From assembly GCA_019232645.1 (NCBI GenBank), contig JAFANO010000708.1, forward strand, positions 1-6,530: a DNA stretch of 6,530 nt, written 5' to 3'. This stretch comes from Planctomycetaceae bacterium (lineage in GTDB: Bacteria; Planctomycetota; Planctomycetia; Isosphaerales; Isosphaeraceae). How positions within the stretch are numbered: position 1 is the first letter of the stretch; every line of letters starts with the position of its first letter. The notes beneath the pieces were generated by a model. It was not told where the DNA came from. It searched no databases and worked only from the letters and a program-made list of their open reading frames with translations. Positions 6,305-6,530 of the stretch are shown in pieces. Made by a program: the position numbers and the translations under genes.

Positions 6305-6443
6305 CGATGAATTCGAAATTTGAGATTCAAAATTCGAGACCAAATTCCAAGAGATACACCGATCCTGAGGTGTTCTCGAATTCCCTCGGAAACCAGGAGT
6401 TATACCCATCTCGAATCTCAAATCTCGAATTTCAAATCTCAAA
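6305..6443. repeat. AT-rich element: inverted arrays of a 7-base repeat
   Basis: The right array is five abutting heptamers: TCTCGAA, TCTCAAA, TCTCGAA, TTTCAAA, TCTCAAA (6409-6443). The left array is the same unit on the opposite strand: TTCGAAA, TTTGAGA, TTCAAAA, TTCGAGA (6312-6339), with a weak further copy at 6305-6311. Arms 6319-6339 and 6423-6443 pair at 19 of 21 positions. The core between them (6340-6408) contains a smaller hairpin and one further TCTCGAA (6374-6380). Composition is sharply AT-richer than the flanking genes. Sequences of this 'aatctcaaatctcaaa' type are, to my knowledge, scattered between genes in planctomycetes and some relatives, and in translation give spurious 'RFEIRDLRFE' peptides; here that peptide appears on the minus strand. 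It may be a small non-autonomous mobile or REP-like element, or a transcript-processing structure. Confidence 0.75.
6351..6377. repeat. Hairpin inside the core of the heptamer element
   Basis: GAGATACACC (6351-6360) pairs with GGTGTTCTC (6369-6377), giving nine base pairs with one bulged T and the eight-base loop GATCCTGA. It is nested inside the large inverted arrays, so the element could fold as a long stem capped by a branched loop. Confidence 0.5.
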
Positions 6444-6484
6444 CACTCGATCCTCCGATCAGACATAAGCCATTCCGGGGATGT

Positions 6485-6530
6485 TCAGAGGAATCGGAGC
6501 ACGATCCGGGCAATGTCCTGGTAGAAGACG
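6485..6530 (-). CDS. C-terminal tail of a minus-strand protein running off the window
   Basis: Reading the minus strand from the right edge, one frame gives VFYQDIARIVLRFL and a TGA at 6485-6487. The regular amphipathic pattern and GC-ending codons (gtc ttc tac cag gac) make a real C-terminal helix likely, but only 14 residues are visible, so no family can be named. The gene points the same way as the DUF433 fusion gene and is separated from it by the AT-rich heptamer element, so the two could once have been, or still be, transcribed together. Confidence 0.5.
   Translation of the reverse strand, partial: VFYQDIARIVLRFL

Noticed and set aside
5751..6323. Plus-strand frames of 190 and 176 codons opposite the DUF433 fusion
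   Set aside because: Arg/Pro-rich, no ribosome site, and antisense to a frame with recognisable domains.
6305..6443. A CRISPR array from the repeated units near the right edge
   Set aside because: Units are seven bases, directly abutting and inverted between the two arms; there are no spacers of even length and no cas genes.
6281..6466. A 61-codon minus-strand frame overlapping the heptamer element
   Set aside because: It translates the 7-base repeats into 'RFEIRDLRFE'-type peptide, a common artefact of such repeats, and overlaps the start of the DUF433 fusion gene.

Overview
The window is GC-rich chromosomal DNA. Sparse single-gene transcription units, long GC-driven shadow reading frames, secreted proteins of unknown function and an AT-rich heptamer repeat suggest a planctomycete, perhaps of the Isosphaera/Singulisphaera type. 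This is inferred from style; no rRNA or marker gene is present.

Left part (1-1290). The window opens in what looks like a scrap of an ISAs1-type transposase, which runs into the 3' part of a quinone-oxidoreductase-like (MDR) gene that has lost its front half. Next is an intact small secreted cupin (595-1032), then a short stretch with coding-like codon use and no start or proper end, probably a gene remnant. Positions 1286-1737 hold no gene I can support.

Middle (1738-3896). An ABC1/UbiB atypical kinase lies on the minus strand (1738-3381). It most likely starts at a TTG behind a strong Shine-Dalgarno, giving 547 residues, the usual UbiB length. A divergent 108-residue protein of unknown function (3570-3896) follows on the plus strand, with a candidate promoter between the two.

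Right part (3897-6530). A gene-poor gap contains a possible 60-residue (or 47-residue) protein and some small dyads. A 403-residue secreted helical protein (4361-5572) is built from three diverged copies of a roughly 110-residue unit. It converges, with four bases between stop codons, on a 235-residue minus-strand protein (5577-6284) that joins a DUF433-like N-terminus to a conserved-looking domain of unknown function. Upstream of that gene lies an AT-rich structured repeat: inverted arrays of a 7-base unit around a core with its own hairpin. The last bases encode the C-terminal tail of another minus-strand protein.

The genes do not form an obvious pathway; the region reads as accessory, partly decayed sequence around a housekeeping-type UbiB kinase. 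The most notable points are the transposase/oxidoreductase junction, the heptamer element, the triplicated secreted protein and the DUF433 fusion. I see no clear new defence or biosynthetic system.
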